A DNA stretch of 64,000 bases from Phycisphaerae bacterium (GTDB lineage Bacteria; Planctomycetota; Phycisphaerae; Phycisphaerales; SM1A02). A model generated the notes under the pieces. That model made no database searches and had not been told where the DNA came from. It was given only the letters and a program-made list of their open reading frames with translations. Numbering within the stretch: position 1 is the stretch's first letter; each line of letters opens with the position of its first letter. The translations under genes and the position numbers were made by a program. Shown here piece after piece: positions 25,255 to 34,528 of the stretch. The stretch lies in the NCBI GenBank assembly GCA_016795035.1, contig JAEUIT010000031.1:99903-163902 (forward strand), given 5' to 3'.

Positions 25255-27513
25255 TCAGTGAATGAAGCAGAGCCCCCAGGCGCCGAGCAACTCCGCAAGA
25301 TCGTCGCCGCCGACGCCGCCGTCGGCGTTGAAGTCGGCGAGGCTCTGCGGATTCGGCCCCCACTCGCCGAGGAGTATCGCGAGATCGGCGGCGTCGACGA
25401 TGCCGTCGCCGTTGAGATCAGCCTTGCACTGCACGATGTCGGCAACGGTGAGCGTCACGATCTGCGCGACTTCACCGCTTTCATAGCCAACCGTCCAGAG
25501 GTACGTCTTGCCCGGGATCGAGCTCACCGGACCGTTCGCGAACGTGCCGACGAGGCTCGCCGGCGGCGCCATCATGATCGTGAAGACGTCGCCGATTGAC
25601 GGCTGGAAGTGGCCCTCGCCGAGGTCGAGGAGCGCGACGTCGAGCTGGCCTCCGATCGCGTTCGGAAGGCCGTTCACGAGCAGCCGGTCGTACTGCGTGC
25701 CGGCGTCATAGCCGCCGATGCCGACATGCCACGTCGAGGTCGGCGCGAGTTCGATCCGATCGACGTTCGCCATGCCCGCCCCGGCTGCAACGGAGAGTTC
25801 GCCTTCGTTCGCGAGGTCGGTGGCGCCGAGGTTGGCGCCGTCGTCGAGCATGATCGAGCCTTCGGGCGCCACTTCCACTCGCCCGCCGCCCGCGAACGTC
25901 GCTTGGGCGCTGACCGTGGTCGCGTTCGTCACGCGCAGACGGCTCGCATCGGTGGCGAACTCGACGCTCGCCGTCGAGAGTTCGAGCGGCGCGGTGATCT
26001 GCACCGCCGTCGCGACCTTCATCGCGCCCGCGACGTCGACGCCGCTCCCCGCGATGCGGGTGATCATGATCGGACCGAGGCCGCTCAGATTCAGCGTGGC
26101 CAGCATGTGCCACATCGCGCCGGGTTCGGCGAGGTTCACCGTCATCCTGCCGAGGACCGATGCCGTGAGGTCGATGTCGTCATAGACGCCGTTCGCGAAG
26201 CCGATCGATGCAACGTTGAGCGTGAGACTGTTCGAGATCGACCACGTGGATTCGGAGAGACCGCTGAAGTTGAACGCGTCGGCGTTGATCACGGTCGCGC
26301 CGAGGACGTTCGCGTCGCCGCTCTGTCGCCCGTAGCCGTCGATCGTGATCGTGCCGTCGTAGGTGGTCGGACCGCCGAACTCGACGCCGCCGTCGGACGC
26401 GTTTGGGCCGCCGGTGATGAAGTGCCCGCCCTCGACCGTCGTCTCGCCGGAGAACTTCATGTCGCCGTCGGCGTCGATCACATAGGTTCCGCCTTGGACC
26501 GTCGATCCCCAGAGCCAGAGCAGGCAGCCCTCGTCGACCTCCGCAAACGCGGTCGGCGCCAGCGTCGTCGGCGCGTCGAAGACGAGACTGCCGGTTCCGA
26601 GCGCGCGCAGCGTGCCTTCCACGGTCACATGCGAGATCTTGACGCGGGCGGGGCCGTCGTCGTTGCCGGTCAAGATTCCGACGATCTCGTCGCTCGGTCC
26701 CAGGGTCCAGCCTTCGTCAAGCTCTATGAGAAGCTCGGCACCGCTTCCGATATGGATGTGATCGTCCATCGCGTCGGCGAGGCCGACGCCGGTGATCCGG
26801 AGCCCCGGGGGCTGCGGCGGCCGCTCCGACGACATGCCGACGAGAAGGCTGACGTCGGCGGCGCCGCTGCCGTCGAGATCGATGCGACCGGCTCCGTCCT
26901 GATCGAGCGTGAGAAGTCCGCTGTCGACGCGAATCGCTCCATCGTTGCGCACGCTGGGAGTGACATTCCCGGTCAGCGCAAGAAGGCCACTGCCGCGGCA
27001 CGATCCGCCGACAAGGATCTCGAACGCGTCGTCGACCAGAAGCGTGCCGCCGTCGAGCTCCACGCGGCCTCCGGCTGCAACGCTGAGATCGGAGGTCTCG
27101 ACATCGACGATCGACGCGCCGGCCGCAACGCGGAGCGTCGACGCCACGGTGCCGGAACGCGTCACGTTCTCGCCCGTCACGGCGATGAAGTCCGACACCG
27201 TGAGCTTCGACGCGCCGTTCGTGAGCTGCATGCCGTCCGACAGCGTGATCGCAAGCGCCGATGCGCTCGAGTCGAGCGTCACGAGGCCGTTCGCGGCGAC
27301 CGCCGTGTTTCCGATGAACACGGTGTCGAGCGCGGTCGGCGTGCCGAACGGTGACCAGAACGACGGGCTCGACCAGAAGCCGTCGATGCCGTTCCAACTC
27401 TTCACTCCCGCTCCTGCGAGCGACGCTGCGGCGCCGATGGCAAGCGTGCCGACGAGGCTCGCCGCGCGAAGGGAGCGGAGGTGGATGAGATTCGGATATC
27501 GGAAGTGCGTCAT
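25255..27513 (-). CDS. Large secreted beta-rich protein with dockerin-like tail
   Basis: The 752-residue precursor has a signal peptide (ASLVGTLAIGAAASLAGAG) and a long body of Gly/Thr/Val-rich strands with autotransporter-like character (WSSPSFWSPFGTP, ATDLANEGELSVAAGAG). Before the end come two dockerin-like units (DLNGDGIVDAADLAILLGEW, DFNADGGVGGDDLAELLGAW). No enzyme motif is seen. The ATG at 27513 is preceded by CGAGG. The gene is divergent from the first kinase gene. Confidence 0.82.
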   Translation of the reverse strand: MTHFRYPNLIHLRSLRAASLVGTLAIGAAASLAGAGVKSWNGIDGFWSSPSFWSPFGTPTALDTVFIGNTAVAANGLVTLDSSASALAITLSDGMQLTNGASKLTVSDFIAVTGENVTRSGTVASTLRVAAGASIVDVETSDLSVAAGGRVELDGGTLLVDDAFEILVGGSCRGSGLLALTGNVTPSVRNDGAIRVDSGLLTLDQDGAGRIDLDGSGAADVSLLVGMSSERPPQPPGLRITGVGLADAMDDHIHIGSGAELLIELDEGWTLGPSDEIVGILTGNDDGPARVKISHVTVEGTLRALGTGSLVFDAPTTLAPTAFAEVDEGCLLWLWGSTVQGGTYVIDADGDMKFSGETTVEGGHFITGGPNASDGGVEFGGPTTYDGTITIDGYGRQSGDANVLGATVINADAFNFSGLSESTWSISNSLTLNVASIGFANGVYDDIDLTASVLGRMTVNLAEPGAMWHMLATLNLSGLGPIMITRIAGSGVDVAGAMKVATAVQITAPLELSTASVEFATDASRLRVTNATTVSAQATFAGGGRVEVAPEGSIMLDDGANLGATDLANEGELSVAAGAGMANVDRIELAPTSTWHVGIGGYDAGTQYDRLLVNGLPNAIGGQLDVALLDLGEGHFQPSIGDVFTIMMAPPASLVGTFANGPVSSIPGKTYLWTVGYESGEVAQIVTLTVADIVQCKADLNGDGIVDAADLAILLGEWGPNPQSLADFNADGGVGGDDLAELLGAWGLCFIH

Positions 27514-27661
27514 GGAAGCCTCGGACGGCGAGCGGTTCGACGGGCCGCGGGCGGTCCGCGGCTCGACGAGGAACGCGAGACTCGACGAGACGCTTCGCCA
27601 TGATTTCGGCAGGTCGCGCATCGGCATGACCGCTGCCGCGGGCGTTGCCGAGGCGGTTTCG

Positions 27662-27667
27662 TACACT
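27662..27667 (+). promoter_or_regulatory. -10 box TACACT of kinase 1
   Basis: TACACT ends 8 nt before the TTG start at 27676. The nonamer GTACACTCC occurs at the same place before kinase 2, and no in-frame start codon exists upstream here, so the match is more likely promoter than coding. Confidence 0.45.
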
Positions 27668-27675
27668 CCCCCGCC

Positions 27676-30453
27676 TTGCATCCGTCCTCGGTCGGTCCAT
27701 ACCAGCTCCTTCGCGAACTCGGCCGGGGCGGCATGGGCGAGGTGTTCCTCGGTCGCGACACGCGGCTCGATCGCCTGGTCGCCATCAAAGCGTTGCCGGC
27801 GCATCTCGCGCAGGACTCCGATCGCCTCGCCCGCTTCCAGCGCGAAGCGAAGGTGCTCGCGTCGCTCAATCATTCCGGCATCGCGGCGATCTACGGGCTC
27901 GAGGAAAGCGACGGGCGACAGTATCTCGTCCTCGAGTACGTCGATGGGGAGACCCTCGCCGAGCGGCTGAAACGCGGAGCGATGCCGATCGACGAAGCCT
28001 TGGCCGTCGCGCGCCAGATCGCCGAGGCGCTCGAAGCGGCCCACGAGAAGGGCGTGGTCCATCGCGACCTCAAACCCGGCAACGTGATGGTCACGCGCGA
28101 CGGCACCGCAAAGGTGCTCGACTTCGGGCTCGCCCGCAGCGCCGACGATGCGACCGGATCGCGTCTCGGCGTTGCCGACTCGCCGACGGTCACATCGCCC
28201 GCGCAGATGCACTCGCCGACGATTCCCGGCGTCATCATGGGAACCGCGGGCTACATGTCGCCCGAGCAGGCGCGCGGCAAGTCGGTCGACAAGCGCTCGG
28301 ACATCTTCTCGTTCGGCTGCGTGCTCTACGAGATGCTGACGGGCGCGCAGCCGTTCACCGGCGAGACCGTCACCGACTTGATCGGCGCCGTCCTGTACAG
28401 CGATCCCGAGTGGCGCAGCCTTCCGCCGAACACGCCGCCGCGCGTGCGCGAGCTATTGGCGACGTGCCTCGCGAAGGAACGGCGCCAGCGCCTCCACGAC
28501 ATCGCCGACGCGCGGCTTGCCCTCGACCACGCGGTGGCAGGCAAGGAGTGGGGCCCGGTCGCCGCCGTCGCGCCACGGCGTCGTCGACTGCTCTCGCTCG
28601 CGCTGGCGGCGCTGGTCGGCGCCGCGATCGCGCTCGCGGCCGGCGCGGTCGTCTGGACCCGAGCGGGCGTCCACACGCCGACCGAAACGACTCCGCAGTG
28701 CTTTGCGATCAACATGCCGAACGACCTCGTCGTCCGCAGCATGGCGATGTCCGGCGACGGCCGCACCCTGGTGGCCATCGCCCGCCCGCGCGACCCCGGC
28801 CCGAACGAGACGTCCGTGCCGAGGATCTACGCCCGCACCATCGACGATTACGAGTTCGAGCCGATCGAAGGCACGGAGGGTGTGGACGGCGCGACGCTCG
28901 TCATCACCCGCGACGGCACGCGCGTCTATTTTGGCACGAGACAATCGCTCACGACGCGCACACTCTCGTTGGTGCCGATCGACGGTTCCGCGCCGCCCAC
29001 GCCGATGCACGAGCTGGGTCCGACGCAGGACGCTCGCTTCAGCAGCGTCGCGGAGCTCTCGAACGGCGACTGCCTCTTTCAAGAGAGCGTCCTGTCGTTC
29101 GTGCGAGTGTCGAAGAAGGGCGATCGTGCACGCCCGATCGAGATCACGGCAGATCGTCCGGCCGCGGTCGCGTACGGCTTCCGAGGTCGATCGCTTCCTG
29201 GAGATCAGGCCGCACTCATCGGACTGATCACCTACGGGCCGCGCGGCTATCAGACAAGCGTGGGCTTGCTGGACATCGCGACGGGGCGCGCGAGAACGCT
29301 CGTCGACGACGGCGGCTTCGCGACGTACTCGCCGTCGGGCCACCTCGTCTTCGCGCGCGGCGACAAGCTGCTCGCGGCGCCGTTCGATCCGGTGCGCGGC
29401 GAGCTGACCGGCACCGCCGTGGCGGTGTGGGGTGGGCTGGCCTCGGACCTTCCGTCGGTCCCCAGCGAGTTTCAGCTGACATCGAACGGCACGCTCGTCT
29501 ACAGCCCTGCGCCGGACGGCGGCTACGGCTACGCCACCAGCATATTGAAACCGGACGGAACGCTCGAGAAGTGGTCCACGGAACTCATGTGGCTGAACGG
29601 CCTGACCACGTCGCCCGACGGCACGCGCGTGCTCATCCAAAGCGTCAACGCACGAAACATCGACGAACTTTTGGTGTCGCCCGTCGACCGCCCCGAGTTC
29701 ACTCGGCTCAACGCGGAAGCGAACGTCGACTCCATCGCCGGCGTCTGGTCGCCCGATGGAACGCAGATCGCCTATCGACGCATCGGCATGGACGACGCCG
29801 ACGGCATCTATGTCCAGAGCTCCGAATCAGGTCCGCCGCGTCGCATATTCAAGCCTGCCTCGCTCGACGAACCGGCGTGGCCGACGGCATGGCTCCCCGA
29901 CGGCTCCGCCCTCGTGATCACCGTGCAGGACCTCTCGAAGGCGGAGCTGCACGCGCGACTGATGCGCCTGCCGCTCGGCGAGAAGGAGGCGACCGTCGCC
30001 GACCTGACCCCGTTACTGCCGTCAGAGTTCAATCGCGCCAACGCGAAGATCTCGCCGATCGGCCGCGCGATCGCGTTCGAGAGCGACGAGACGGGACGCA
30101 AGCAAGTTTGGGTCGCCGAGCTGCGCGCCGACGGCGGGATCGGCCGTCCGGTGCAGACGAAAGTCACGAGCAGCGTCGGCCACATGTGGGCGCCCGACGG
30201 CAAGTCGCTCTATGTGCTGGACGACCGTAGACGACTGCAGAAGATCACCGTCGCCACGGAGCCGCAGCTCGCTCTCTCCGCGCCGACGGAGATCGCCGAC
30301 TTCGAGAAGCACCGGGTCGCTGTATGGACGCCCCTCGCCGACGGACGCTTCCTCGTCAACTACGTCGGGAAGCAATGGGATGACGTCACGTCCTACAACG
30401 TCGTCCTCAACTTCGTCGACGTGCTGAACGAGAAGGTTCCGATTCCGAAGTGA
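27676..30453 (+). CDS. Pkn-type Ser/Thr kinase with C-terminal PD40/TolB-like propeller
   Basis: Residues 7-270 are a bacterial eukaryote-like kinase: glycine loop LGRGGMGEVF (15-24), Lys38 in VAIKAL, HRDLKPGN (129-136, catalytic Asp131) and DFG (149-151). A single membrane helix follows near 298-322, and the remaining 600 residues form PD40/TolB-like beta-propeller repeats (SPDGTRV, WSPDGTQIAYR, WAPDGKSLYV) outside the membrane. The propeller probably senses an extracellular ligand. TTG at 27676 is the first start in the frame. All catalytic residues are present, so it should be active. Confidence 0.88.
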   Translation: MHPSSVGPYQLLRELGRGGMGEVFLGRDTRLDRLVAIKALPAHLAQDSDRLARFQREAKVLASLNHSGIAAIYGLEESDGRQYLVLEYVDGETLAERLKRGAMPIDEALAVARQIAEALEAAHEKGVVHRDLKPGNVMVTRDGTAKVLDFGLARSADDATGSRLGVADSPTVTSPAQMHSPTIPGVIMGTAGYMSPEQARGKSVDKRSDIFSFGCVLYEMLTGAQPFTGETVTDLIGAVLYSDPEWRSLPPNTPPRVRELLATCLAKERRQRLHDIADARLALDHAVAGKEWGPVAAVAPRRRRLLSLALAALVGAAIALAAGAVVWTRAGVHTPTETTPQCFAINMPNDLVVRSMAMSGDGRTLVAIARPRDPGPNETSVPRIYARTIDDYEFEPIEGTEGVDGATLVITRDGTRVYFGTRQSLTTRTLSLVPIDGSAPPTPMHELGPTQDARFSSVAELSNGDCLFQESVLSFVRVSKKGDRARPIEITADRPAAVAYGFRGRSLPGDQAALIGLITYGPRGYQTSVGLLDIATGRARTLVDDGGFATYSPSGHLVFARGDKLLAAPFDPVRGELTGTAVAVWGGLASDLPSVPSEFQLTSNGTLVYSPAPDGGYGYATSILKPDGTLEKWSTELMWLNGLTTSPDGTRVLIQSVNARNIDELLVSPVDRPEFTRLNAEANVDSIAGVWSPDGTQIAYRRIGMDDADGIYVQSSESGPPRRIFKPASLDEPAWPTAWLPDGSALVITVQDLSKAELHARLMRLPLGEKEATVADLTPLLPSEFNRANAKISPIGRAIAFESDETGRKQVWVAELRADGGIGRPVQTKVTSSVGHMWAPDGKSLYVLDDRRRLQKITVATEPQLALSAPTEIADFEKHRVAVWTPLADGRFLVNYVGKQWDDVTSYNVVLNFVDVLNEKVPIPK

Positions 30454-30491
30454 AGCGCACGTGAAGTCTCGTGGAGCCGCTCCAGGCGGTC

Positions 30492-30866
30492 TCAGCGCCC
30501 GATCACGGTCGACCGCTTCCACTCGTCGCGCTTCCGCACGGCCTCGCTTGCGGCGGCCGCGTCGGCGCAGTCCGCGGCGAGGTACATCATGGTGGTGCCG
30601 CCGATCCTGATGGAGTCGCCGTCACGAAGCGTGGTGTCGAGCACGATGCGCGCGTCGTTCACATAGACGCCGTGCGCGCTGCGGTAGTCCGCGGCGACGT
30701 GTGTGCCGAGCGCGTCGTCGAAGCGCACCTGAAGATGCGTGCGCGAGACCCGCGGGTCGAGTATCTGAAAACTGCACGTGTCGTCTCGACCGATCGAGAC
30801 GGATGCCATTGCGAGCGGAAAGTGCGACCCCTTCGCGGGTCCTTCGGTCACAACCAATGTTGCCAT
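30492..30866 (-). CDS. Small stand-alone FHA-domain protein
   Basis: The 124-residue protein is a single FHA domain: SIGRDDTCSFQILD, VSRTHLQVRF, DYRSAHGVYVNDARI and LRDGDSIRIG carry the conserved Gly-Arg, Ser-x-x-His and Asn residues that bind phosphothreonine. It lies tail to tail with kinase 1 and head to head with kinase 2, so it is a natural reader of their phosphorylation. AGAGGAGAG lies 9 nt before ATG 30866, and a TACAGT box is further upstream. Confidence 0.85.
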   Translation of the reverse strand: MATLVVTEGPAKGSHFPLAMASVSIGRDDTCSFQILDPRVSRTHLQVRFDDALGTHVAADYRSAHGVYVNDARIVLDTTLRDGDSIRIGGTTMMYLAADCADAAAASEAVRKRDEWKRSTVIGR

Positions 30867-30976
30867 GCGCGAGCTCTCCTCTGACTCGAACTGTACTCGC
30901 TTGCGCGACCGTTCCCGACCGAGATGTCTCGTAACGACGACGACGCGAGAGCGACGTCGATGCATGCGCGACGCTG

Positions 30977-30982
30977 TACACT
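30977..30982 (+). promoter_or_regulatory. -10 box TACACT of kinase 2
   Basis: TACACT with 8 nt to a TTG codon at 30991, exactly as in kinase 1. This supports the TTG over the ATG at 30964, which would place the box inside the coding region. Confidence 0.4.
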
Positions 30983-30990
30983 CCGACTCG

Positions 30991-33777
30991 TTGAGCCCTT
31001 CTGCGATCGGCCCATATCAGATTCTGCGCGAACTCGGCCGGGGCGGCATGGGCGAGGTGTTCCTTGCCATCGACTCGCGACTCGACCGTCATGTGGCGAT
31101 CAAGGCCCTGCCGGCGCATCTCGCGCACGACCCCGATCGTCTCGCACGATTTCAGCGCGAGGCGAAGGTTCTCGCGTCGCTCAATCATCCGGGCATCGCG
31201 GCCATCTACGGCCTCGAGGAGGTCGGCGGCCACATCTACCTCATCCTCGAATTCGTCGAGGGCGAGACGCTCGCGAAGCGGCTGGAACGGGGCGCGCTTC
31301 CCGTCGGCGAGGCCCTCGCGCTCGCCAAGCAGATGAGCGAAGCGCTTGAGGCAGCGCATGAGAAGGGCATCGTCCATCGCGATCTGAAGCCGGGCAACAT
31401 CATGTTGCCCCCCGACGGACCCGCGAAGGTGCTGGACTTCGGCCTCGCACGAACGGAAGAGCCTGCGGGTCCGCCGGGCTCGCGCGGGGTCGCGCCCGAC
31501 TCTCCCACGCTCGTCACGCCGGGGCCCGTGCATTCGCCGACGATCCCGGGCGTCATGCTCGGAACCGCAGGCTACATGTCGCCCGAGCAAGCGCGCGGGA
31601 AGCCGGTCGACAAGCGCTCGGACATCTTCTCCTTCGGGTGCGTCGTCTACGAGATGCTCACCGGCGTTCGGCCGTTCGACGGCGATTCGCTCGCCGACGT
31701 GATCGGTGCCACGCTCCACCGAGAGATCGACCTCGAACTCCTCCCCGCCGAGACTCCGCGCCGCGCCCGCGAGCTCATCGCGAACTGCCTCGTCAAGGAT
31801 CGCAAGAACCGCCTGCACGACATCGGCGACGCGCGGCTCGAGCTCGAGCGCGCGATGCGCGGCGGCAACGACGAGCACGGCCCCCCCGCAAGCGCGGCTC
31901 CCGCTCGCTCGCGAGCGAGCACCGGGCGCATCGCGTTGGCGTCGGGCCTCGTCGCCTTGGTGGCGGCTGGCGCCGGGTGGCTTCTCGCGCGCTCGACGGC
32001 CACCGCGCCATCGCTCGCGCCGGCGCCGACCTTCCATCTCTCCGCGATGCTGCAGCCCGATCTGGGTTTCTCCGAGCTCGTCGGCATCGCGCCTGACGCG
32101 CGATTCGTCCTCTATCGCGCGTGGCCCAACGTCGATCCCGACAGCGAAAAGCCCTACGGCATCCTCGCCATCCGACGTCTGGACCGAGCCGAGACCGTGG
32201 TGCTCGAAGGAACGGAGGGTGTGCTGCAGGCGGCCCTCTCGCCCGACGGGCGCTCGATCGCGTTCGCGGCGACGAAGGACCGGCAACGGACGAAGATCAC
32301 GTTGCAGAAGATGTCGCTGGCCGACGGCCGCCCTTCCTCCAAGCCGGAGCCCCTCTGCGACCTTCCGCCGGTCGACACGCTGCAGATGTGCTGGTCGTCG
32401 GACCGCGAGATCGTCGTCAGTCTCGATTGGCAAGAGACCATTCTCGTCGTTTCCGCAACCACCGGCGATTCGCGAACGCTCCTCAAGGCGGAGAAGCCGA
32501 ACGCAATCGACGCATGGACGGACATTCGCCCGAACGTGCCCGGGCGATCGATCTTCGCGACCCGATGGTCGCTGGTGGGCTCTTCGATATCCGAACGCGC
32601 AGAGATCATCGACCTTGCGACGGGAGCGCGCACGCCGTTCATCGCCAACGCGGGAATGATGCAGCGCGTCGACGACACGCTCGTCATAGGGCGTCGTCTC
32701 AAGTCGGGACTGATCGCCGCGCGCGTCGATCCGACGTCGATGCGCATCGAGGGAGATCCCGTCACGATCTGGAGCGGCCGCACGCGCAGCCCGTTCTTCG
32801 TCGCGAGAAACGGCACAGTGGCGTTCACAGCGGAGAACGAGGACTCCAACGGGCGAACGCTTCAGTGGGTTGGCGACGACGGAGAGTTAGCCCCGGTGCC
32901 GACGCCGGCCCGCGCGTTCAGTCTCGCACGCACGTCACCGGACGGCAGCCGCATCGTCGCCACGCTCGAGCCCGCCGAGAATGACGACCTGAGCTCGACG
33001 ATGTTCGTGCTCGACCTCGCGCGCGGATCCACCGTCCGCATATCCATGGACGCTCCGATCCTCAACATGGTGTGGTCGGCCGACGGCGCGTGGCTCACGT
33101 ACGGATCGATCGAGGGCGAGCGATTCTCGATCTGGAATCGCCGGGCCGACGGCACGGGCGAGCCGACCAAGATCTACGACGCGGAGAGGCCTGGGCGTTT
33201 GGTCGTTCCGCTCCAATGGTCCGCCGCCGGCGACCGGCTGGCGATCGCCGAGATCGAGGTGGATTCGGCGAACGCAAGTCTCTCGCTGCTCACACGGGAT
33301 CCGAGCGGTGGTGCGTGGCGAGTGCGGCCGCTGGCGGTGCCGATCGCCAACGGCGGCGACATTCGCTTCTCCCCCGACGGCACCTGGATCCTCTTCGCGT
33401 CGGACGTGTCGGGCCGCCGCGAGCTCTACGCACAGCCGATCGAGAGCACGTCCGGCGCCGGACGCGTCCAAGTGTCGACGAACGGCGCGCCGTCGACATT
33501 CTGGTGGAGCCCCGACGGCACGGAGATCCGCTACATACGGTTCGACGACGACGTGATGAGCGTGAAGGTGCGGCTCGAGCCGACCATCGCGTTCGAGCGG
33601 CCGACCGTTCGCGCGAGCATCAAGGGCATTCAGACCCGCACCAGCGAGTTCGCGCCGGACGGACGTCTCCTGATCGTGAAGTCGGCGGCAACCGATCGGG
33701 TGACGCGCATCGACGTCCTCGTCAACGTTGCCGAGGAGATTCGCACCTTGCTTTCACCGCGCGAACTCCGCAGATGA
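30991..33777 (+). CDS. Pkn-type Ser/Thr kinase with PD40/TolB-like propeller (paralogue 2)
   Basis: Same architecture as the paralogue 3 kb upstream: glycine loop LGRGGMGEVF, VAIKAL, HRDLKPGN and DFGLAR, a membrane helix (IALASGLVALVAAGAGWLLA) and a C-terminal propeller with SPDGRSIAF, WSADGAWLTY, FSPDGTWILF and WWSPDGTEIRY repeats. The kinase halves are much more alike than the propellers, so ligand specificity may differ. Start: TTG 30991 aligns with the TTG of kinase 1; ATG 30964 would add nine residues. The stop overlaps the next gene's ATG as ATGA. Confidence 0.87.
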   Translation: MSPSAIGPYQILRELGRGGMGEVFLAIDSRLDRHVAIKALPAHLAHDPDRLARFQREAKVLASLNHPGIAAIYGLEEVGGHIYLILEFVEGETLAKRLERGALPVGEALALAKQMSEALEAAHEKGIVHRDLKPGNIMLPPDGPAKVLDFGLARTEEPAGPPGSRGVAPDSPTLVTPGPVHSPTIPGVMLGTAGYMSPEQARGKPVDKRSDIFSFGCVVYEMLTGVRPFDGDSLADVIGATLHREIDLELLPAETPRRARELIANCLVKDRKNRLHDIGDARLELERAMRGGNDEHGPPASAAPARSRASTGRIALASGLVALVAAGAGWLLARSTATAPSLAPAPTFHLSAMLQPDLGFSELVGIAPDARFVLYRAWPNVDPDSEKPYGILAIRRLDRAETVVLEGTEGVLQAALSPDGRSIAFAATKDRQRTKITLQKMSLADGRPSSKPEPLCDLPPVDTLQMCWSSDREIVVSLDWQETILVVSATTGDSRTLLKAEKPNAIDAWTDIRPNVPGRSIFATRWSLVGSSISERAEIIDLATGARTPFIANAGMMQRVDDTLVIGRRLKSGLIAARVDPTSMRIEGDPVTIWSGRTRSPFFVARNGTVAFTAENEDSNGRTLQWVGDDGELAPVPTPARAFSLARTSPDGSRIVATLEPAENDDLSSTMFVLDLARGSTVRISMDAPILNMVWSADGAWLTYGSIEGERFSIWNRRADGTGEPTKIYDAERPGRLVVPLQWSAAGDRLAIAEIEVDSANASLSLLTRDPSGGAWRVRPLAVPIANGGDIRFSPDGTWILFASDVSGRRELYAQPIESTSGAGRVQVSTNGAPSTFWWSPDGTEIRYIRFDDDVMSVKVRLEPTIAFERPTVRASIKGIQTRTSEFAPDGRLLIVKSAATDRVTRIDVLVNVAEEIRTLLSPRELRR

Positions 33778-34448
33778 CCTGGACGATCTTCCGCCACTAC
33801 AAGGGCAAGCACTATCTCGGGCTCGGGCGCGCCCTGCATTCCGAGACGCGGGAGCCGCACGCCGTCTATCGGTGCCTCTACGAGAACGACCTCGCAGGCA
33901 CCTGGATCCGTCCGAGCGCGATGTTCGATGGCTGCAACGCGGAGGGCGAGCGCCGATTCGCGCCCGTCGCCACGATGCGCATCGTGCAGCCCGACGAGAA
34001 CCGGATCGTGCTGCGCTTCGGCCACGACGTCTGGGGCGACGGCGACGACGTCGAGTCGTTCATCAAGCGATACGACGACAACCCGAACCATCAGCGCGGC
34101 ACGCGCTATCTCCTCGAGACGCTCGACGGCACGATCGTCTGCAACCTCAACACGCTGCGGTTCCGCCGCGGACTCATGGGCATCGCGTCGGTGGCGACGG
34201 CGCCGGAGCACCGCAAGCGCGGCTGGGCGAGTCTGCTTCTCCGTGGCGTGATGGAGCTCATGCGCCTGCAGGAGGACGGCCCGGTCGACTTCCTGCTCTT
34301 CTCCGAAGTCGATCCCGGCTTCTATCGCACGTTCGGCTTTAAAGACTTGCCGGACGCGCAACAACACCATGCGCCGTCGATCGCGATGTCGACCGGCGCG
34401 TGCCCGTTGCCGAGCGACGACGAGCGGTTCGTGAAGCAGTACTTTTGA
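33774..34448 (+). CDS. DUF1653-GNAT acetyltransferase fusion
   Basis: Residues 1-75 match DUF1653 (FRHYKGKHYLGLGRALHSETREPHAVYRCLY, then WIRPSAMFDG), normally a small stand-alone domain of unknown function. Residues 110-215 form a GNAT domain with the acetyl-CoA loop ATAPEHRKRGWASLLL and a terminal FYRTFGFKDLP. The gene overlaps the kinase stop by 4 bp, so the two are translationally coupled. A role in modifying a product of the kinase pathway is conceivable but not shown. Confidence 0.8.
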   Translation: MTWTIFRHYKGKHYLGLGRALHSETREPHAVYRCLYENDLAGTWIRPSAMFDGCNAEGERRFAPVATMRIVQPDENRIVLRFGHDVWGDGDDVESFIKRYDDNPNHQRGTRYLLETLDGTIVCNLNTLRFRRGLMGIASVATAPEHRKRGWASLLLRGVMELMRLQEDGPVDFLLFSEVDPGFYRTFGFKDLPDAQQHHAPSIAMSTGACPLPSDDERFVKQYF

Positions 34449-34525
34449 AGAGGAAAATAGAAAAGGAAAATAGAGAGCGCGCACGCTGAAGCCTCTCTAT
34501 TTTCTGCTCTCCATTCTCCTCTTCT
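34447..34525. terminator. Long A+T-rich bidirectional terminator hairpin
   Basis: An imperfect stem of about 30 bp pairs gaagaggaaaatag...aatagagag (34447-34477) with ctctctatttt...cctcttc (34493-34525). It separates two convergent genes and is one of the few A/T-rich islands in the window. Confidence 0.65.
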
Positions 34526-34528
34526 CCC

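Noticed and set aside
23109..27354. Long plus-strand frames opposite the secreted beta-rich genes
   Set aside because: Shadow frames; the minus strand encodes signal peptides and dockerin-like tails in one continuous frame.
27676..34448. Kinase/FHA block as an anti-phage defence island
   Set aside because: No nuclease, toxin, helicase or other effector is associated; the architecture is that of membrane receptors.
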